Assembly (NCBI GenBank): GCA_964462685.1 | Contig: CAYWYR010000006.1 | Coordinates: forward strand, 92,754 to 156,753 | DNA from: CAYWYR01 sp964462685 | GTDB taxonomy: Bacteria; Bacteroidota; Ignavibacteria; Kapaibacteriales; UBA2268 | Direction of reading: 5' to 3' | Length of the DNA stretch: 64,000 nucleotides | Shown here: positions 60,364 through 64,000 of the stretch, in pieces | Layout: each line of letters begins with the position of its first letter | Position numbering within the stretch: position 1 is the stretch's first letter | Notes under the pieces: generated by a model | Told to the model about the DNA's origin: nothing | Database searches by the model: none | The model's input: only the letters and a program-made list of their open reading frames with translations | Program-made: the position numbers and the translations under genes

Positions 60364-62115
60364 TTAATTAGTCTTAATGAAGTGCCCATTATATGAATTA
60401 CTATTATTTATTATTTCTATATAGTAAATACCTGATGGTAAGAAATCAACGTTCAAGATGTCATTGTTCGTTTGTATATCAATGATAGCTTTACCTAAAT
60501 TATCATATACTATGATTTCCTTATTTCCATCAATTTCTAACTTTAAGGTGTGACTTGTTGGATTGGGATAAACTTTGATTTGTACTGATTTATCTTGTTC
60601 TACATTGCTTTCATCATCTGGTTTAAAAATAGTTAGATATACATTTGGGCGGTTTACCGCTCCGACATGATCCTTTTGGTATGCATTGTTACTTGTGGGC
60701 AGATCCTGCGAGTGAGATTGGCCTGAAATACATATCGAGCCATCTTCTGCTAAATAGAATGCACGTACCGCTTCCTTACCAGATCCTCCATAATAAGTAC
60801 AGAACTCCACTTCACTAAAATCAGGATTCAGTTTTGCCACGTAAGCATCTGTTTCTCCTAGAAAATTCGGGAAAGGCGCACCATCCGTTATGGGTAGATC
60901 TGATGAAACGGTCTCTCCACCAAAGTATAAGTTTTGATCTTTATCAACAAACAAACCTTCTGGATGCTCGCCTTCTGATCCCCCAAAATAAGTAGAAGCT
61001 AAAAGTTCAGTTCCATCTGTAGATAACTTAAATAAAAGACAATCTCTGGTATTTGTAGTGGGCTTAAAAGCATTGTTTGTAGTTTTAGCATCAGTAGAGG
61101 ATGATCCACAAGCCACATACGCCTGACCAAGGTGATCAACAAACAAACCGTGAGTTTCGGTAACTTCAGTTCCAGAACCCCCAAAGTAGGTACAATAAAT
61201 CAAATCACTTCCATCTGGAGTAAATCTCGCAACATACATATCGCCATCACCCCCATAAGTCTGTTGAACCGCATTATTAGTTGTTGGCATATCATTCGAT
61301 CTTGTACCACCGCATACATAAACCGATTTATCCTTACCAACCTTAATCGAAGGCCCTCCGCTATCATCATTACTTCCGCCAATAAAGCTTGCCCATAATA
61401 CCTCAGAACCGTCTTGAGAAAATTTAACTGCGACCATATCCTCCCGACCGTTATGGGTGTCATCAAATGAATCCTCATCTATCCCAATTGGCTTCCCTAC
61501 AACTGCATTCAGAATTCCATAAACAAAGCCATCATCATCGATAGCAATATCACGAAAAAAACCTTTGCTATCAGCTCCGTAATATGTTGACCATATTATC
61601 TCATCACCATCCGGAGATAGCTTTGTCACAAAACCATTCTGATGCCCATACAAATTATTTTTATCAGCACTTTTGCCTTTGAAAAAATCTTCTTGAGCGG
61701 CTCCAACAGTTGTCGGATAGTCATCCCCAGCCCTACCTCCAACATAAACAAAGCCATCATTATCCACCTCAACAGCATAACATCTATCATAATTTGGCCC
61801 ACCTAAAAAAGTTGACCAGATAAGCTCACCTTCAGCGGTAAATTTGGCTACAAATGCCATCATAGGCCCCCAATTGCCTACCGTAGAAGAACCGTCGTTA
61901 TTATAAACTGTTTGTACAGCCCCATCTGTAACAGGAAAATCAAGTGAAGAAGTTCCCCCGGCTATATAAATATTCCCTTCTTTATCGATAGCCATATCAC
62001 GTGCTTGCTCAAAGTGATTCCCACCGAAGTACGTAGAAAACTCATGCTTGTAGGTACTTCCACAAGCTATAGAAATGCTTAAAAAGCTTATCAGAACAAG
62101 TGATAGTTTATTCAT
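60364..62115 (-). CDS. SBBP-repeat beta-propeller protein with T9SS sorting domain
   Basis: The 583-residue protein has a lipoprotein-like signal (LVLISFLSISIACGSTYK). It then has about eight SBBP repeats, each with a strand such as STYFGG, then AIDKEGNIYIAGGTSSLDFP and a following FVAKFTAEGELIWST. The C-terminal ~75 residues (VYPNPTSHTLKLEIDGNKE to HFIKTN) are a T9SS type A sorting domain. SBBP proteins form propellers on the cell surface; no ligand is known. The coexistence of a lipobox-like Cys and a T9SS CTD is unusual, but the Cys may simply lie at the end of a normal signal peptide. Confidence 0.85.
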   Translation of the reverse strand: MNKLSLVLISFLSISIACGSTYKHEFSTYFGGNHFEQARDMAIDKEGNIYIAGGTSSLDFPVTDGAVQTVYNNDGSSTVGNWGPMMAFVAKFTAEGELIWSTFLGGPNYDRCYAVEVDNDGFVYVGGRAGDDYPTTVGAAQEDFFKGKSADKNNLYGHQNGFVTKLSPDGDEIIWSTYYGADSKGFFRDIAIDDDGFVYGILNAVVGKPIGIDEDSFDDTHNGREDMVAVKFSQDGSEVLWASFIGGSNDDSGGPSIKVGKDKSVYVCGGTRSNDMPTTNNAVQQTYGGDGDMYVARFTPDGSDLIYCTYFGGSGTEVTETHGLFVDHLGQAYVACGSSSTDAKTTNNAFKPTTNTRDCLLFKLSTDGTELLASTYFGGSEGEHPEGLFVDKDQNLYFGGETVSSDLPITDGAPFPNFLGETDAYVAKLNPDFSEVEFCTYYGGSGKEAVRAFYLAEDGSICISGQSHSQDLPTSNNAYQKDHVGAVNRPNVYLTIFKPDDESNVEQDKSVQIKVYPNPTSHTLKLEIDGNKEIIVYDNLGKAIIDIQTNNDILNVDFLPSGIYYIEIINNSNSYNGHFIKTN

Positions 62116-62372
62116 AAGTACCCTGTTTATTAAAATAACAGTTCAAGAGTAAGTTAATTACATCTCGGATAGCTATATACTATATATCACAATATAAGAA
62201 TAGATATCCTACCGAATAACAATAACCTTCTGAAGGTTTTCCTAACTGTACTCCCGTGCCTATATCTCCTTAAGCTCTTCGAGGTAAATAGTGATTGGTT
62301 CTATTGAAATAAAGTATGACTCTAAACAAAGAATATGTCATAACGTAATCCCTAATATACTTAGGTAATATT

Positions 62373-62582
62373 ATGAAAGAATTGGTATTTATCATAGAAG
62401 ATGACCTTGAAGGTGGTTTTACTGCTAAGGCAGTAGGTCATTCTATCTTTACAGATGGAAACAATAGAGATGAGCTAGTTGCCAATATAAAAGAGGCAGT
62501 AGGAGTTCATTTTGATAGTGAAGAAATACCAAGAATAATTCGACTGCACTTCCAGAGAGAGGAAATTTTAGCTTATGGCTAA
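62373..62582 (+). CDS. hicB: HicB-like antitoxin
   Basis: The 69-residue protein has the partial RNase H-like fold of short HicB/DUF1902 antitoxins: ELVFIIEDDLEGGFTAKAVG, then IFTDGNNRDELVANIKEAVG and HFDSEEIPRIIRLHF. There is no C-terminal DNA-binding extension. It overlaps the hicA start by 8 bp in the hicB-hicA order. It appears intact. Confidence 0.8.
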   Translation: MKELVFIIEDDLEGGFTAKAVGHSIFTDGNNRDELVANIKEAVGVHFDSEEIPRIIRLHFQREEILAYG

Positions 62583-62839
62583 ACTACCGAGGAATTTAGA
62601 TGCAGATGATATCTTGAAATTTTTAGAGAAAAATCAGTTTGCCATTATTCGGCAGAAAGGTAGCCATATAAGACTTCAAATTGATTCATATGATTTTTAA
62701 ATACTCAATTACAATACCTTATCATAAGCCAATCAAAGTTGGTACATTAAATAACATTTTAAAAGAGCTTACAACTATCTTTAAGGTAGATAAAAGTGAT
62801 TTGATTTCGGCTGTCATAAATCAAAGAAAAATAATTTAG
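62575..62839 (+). pseudogene. hicA: hicA toxin gene with a frameshift in a T-run
   Basis: ATG 62575 opens LPRNLDADDILKFLEKNQFA, then RQKGSHIRLQ, the HicA dsRBD-like pattern with the catalytic His in GSHIRL. The frame stops at TAA 62698 after 41 codons. One base on, the second half continues: YSITIPYHKPIKVGTLNNIL, then KELTTIFKVDKSDLISAV, ending at TAG 62837. Deleting one T from the T5 run at 62694-62698 restores a single 87-residue frame (SYDFKYSITIPYH). Either the gene is mutated or the run is a sequencing or assembly error. Confidence 0.82.
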
Positions 62840-62905
62840 TTAACTGATGCTATTTATAATTAAATTGACATCTTTTATTTAAGCCCCATTCTTCTCACAC
62901 TACCC

Positions 62906-63535
62906 CTATATCTCCCTAACCTCTTCACCGACCTTCGCGTATGATAGCCTTGATATCCTGCTCGCTTTATAATAAGAATCCAGCCCGCTGATTGCTACTG
63001 TATCTGCTTTTTCAAGATCAAGCCAACCGTCAGTTTCCTGCACTTCATCCGGGAAGGTAAGTGATACAACTTTGCCTATTATTAATATAGTCCCGTTTTC
63101 CTCTATCGGATACTCGTTTACATATTCCAGCCCTACCTTAACAGCCGACTTCTTTACGAATGGTGCATCGAAACCCTCTCGATATTCGGTGATAAGTCCC
63201 GTAGCATCAAATTCAGACTCTTCCGCTTCATAACTCGCGGCAGTTTGGTGGGCTTGGTTTACTATTGCTGTATTGATGTGGTTGAAAGTATATATACCAG
63301 TGGCCTTGATATTCTCGTAGGTGTCGCGGCGAACTGTGGTAGGCCTAAGGATAAAGCCCATTAGTGGGGGATTGGCACCTATATGCACCACTGAATTAAA
63401 AACTGCAAGATTCTCAGCCTCCTGCTCTGATTTTGTGCCAATAAGTATCGCGGACTTAAAACCAGTGATACAGTTTAACATCGTAGCTCGGTATCGGCTA
63501 TCTAATTTTTGTAGTGATTCTGTATTGTGTGTCAT
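62906..63535 (-). CDS. Flavin reductase-like protein (FMN-binding split barrel)
   Basis: The start is placed at ATG 63535 (MTHNTESLQKLDSRYRATML, 209 residues) because the 50 residues of the longer upstream frame do not look like family sequence. The split-barrel motifs NCITGFKSAILIGTKSE, SVVHIGANPPLMGFILRPTT and TYENIKATGIYTFNHIN are typical of flavin-reductase/DUF447-like proteins. It binds FMN and may reduce flavin or another acceptor; the substrate is unknown. It is monocistronic. Confidence 0.82.
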   Translation of the reverse strand: MTHNTESLQKLDSRYRATMLNCITGFKSAILIGTKSEQEAENLAVFNSVVHIGANPPLMGFILRPTTVRRDTYENIKATGIYTFNHINTAIVNQAHQTAASYEAEESEFDATGLITEYREGFDAPFVKKSAVKVGLEYVNEYPIEENGTILIIGKVVSLTFPDEVQETDGWLDLEKADTVAISGLDSYYKASRISRLSYAKVGEEVREI

Positions 63536-63644
63536 AATGCGGTAATTTGTGTGAACAGACAAAGACCGGATACAGCCGATAAGGTTTGAATCATGCATAA
63601 TTTTTATAAATCCGCATTCATGATAGAATGGAATGATACAAAAA

Positions 63645-64000
63645 CTACTGATTAAATTGCCCTTGTATATATTTCTGATATTCAACCTTTGGCTTGTGGC
63701 TACGGCATTTATCGACCCGATTATAAAACCCTATCAGATAATCAACCCCATGCCCCGCATCTGCATGCCAAAAGGGTAGTAGTTGGAGACAGTCTGGAAG
63801 TCCAGGCCATAGCCAAGCGATAGGTCGGTGGGGTCTATCGGCTGCTTCATATCGGAAAAGGTGGTTCTCACATTGCCCAGGTGGTCTTTGATTTCGTACG
63901 TCTTCTCTCCTACGGTGCGGCGGATAGCTTGTTTCTCGCGCCGCCAAAGTATCGAGTCCATGCCCAGCACAGCATTGCTGTCAATCGCCGAGCTGTACTC
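63645..64000 (-). pseudogene. RHS-repeat core fragment, truncated and frameshifted (continues beyond window)
   Basis: The frame is open from the right edge (64000) to TGA at 63734. It carries the RHS-associated core: YEIKDHLGNVRTTFSDMKQP and VSNYYPFGMQMRGMG. A functional RHS core continues as YRYGFNGKEKD-type sequence. Here a weak echo of that (DYLIGFYNRVDK) continues only in another frame, to a stop at 63645, so the 3' part is frameshifted and lost. The fragment is clearly GC-richer than the DNA to its left, which suggests an acquired and decaying RHS locus. Confidence 0.75.

Noticed and set aside
62373..62582. hicB considered as an orphan regulator
   Set aside because: The frameshifted hicA directly downstream, overlapping by 8 bp, shows it is one half of a normal pair.

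Overview
The window looks like a chromosomal segment of a Bacteroidota / FCB-group bacterium with a type IX secretion system (T9SS). It carries porU and porV side by side. Several secreted proteins end in a T9SS-type C-terminal sorting domain. It also has a fused E1 alpha/beta 2-oxoacid dehydrogenase, a long Thermus-type isocitrate dehydrogenase, and AT-rich DNA with many ATG but also GTG, TTG and apparently ATT starts. I cannot fix the lineage below phylum; an Ignavibacteria/Kapabacteria- or Rhodothermia-like organism is only a guess.

Layout. 1-6395 (+): end of a MATE exporter, DoxX, ComEC, PgeF, a small RRM-like protein, a crotonase and a glycosyltransferase. 6598-8697: fused E1. 8778-9881: two tandem toxin-antitoxin (TA) modules, the second with a nonsense-mutated YoeB-type toxin. 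9904-12592 (-): thioredoxin-like protein and icd. 12648-17714 (-): a tightly overlapping four-gene cluster (outer-membrane barrel, RsbW-like kinase, degenerate STAND-like membrane protein, Ogg2-type glycosylase). 17801-22720 (+): alaS-scpA-scpB, then thioredoxin and a DUF6132-like peptide. 22841-28872 (-): a 1599-residue VWA/T9SS protein and an LD-carboxypeptidase. 28999-33142: SDR, nuoD, purN, coaE, GNAT. 33271-41406: tRNA-Glu, a lipoprotein, a twelve-module DUF4397 T9SS protein, an outer-membrane protein, lipB, tRNA-Gly. 41725-48972: porU, porV, acs. 49032-54173: two more TA modules, a PAP2 phosphatase, a di-heme peroxidase lipoprotein, a cupin and a hydrolase. 54216-57644: icmF. 57645-64000 is looser accessory DNA: a Kazal-like lipoprotein, a very AT-rich UDG-like gene, decayed coding DNA, an SBBP propeller protein, a frameshifted hicBA pair, a flavin reductase and a decayed RHS fragment.

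How genes connect. PorU and PorV would process and shuttle the CTD-bearing proteins encoded here (VWA protein, DUF4397 protein, SBBP protein). The E1 enzyme, the methylglutaconyl-CoA-hydratase-like crotonase, icmF and acs all fit branched-chain or short-chain acyl-CoA metabolism, although they are not one operon. The most unusual points are the four-gene cluster with a nucleotide-binding-dead STAND-like protein, two genes whose best start is ATT, and five TA modules of which two have disabled toxins.
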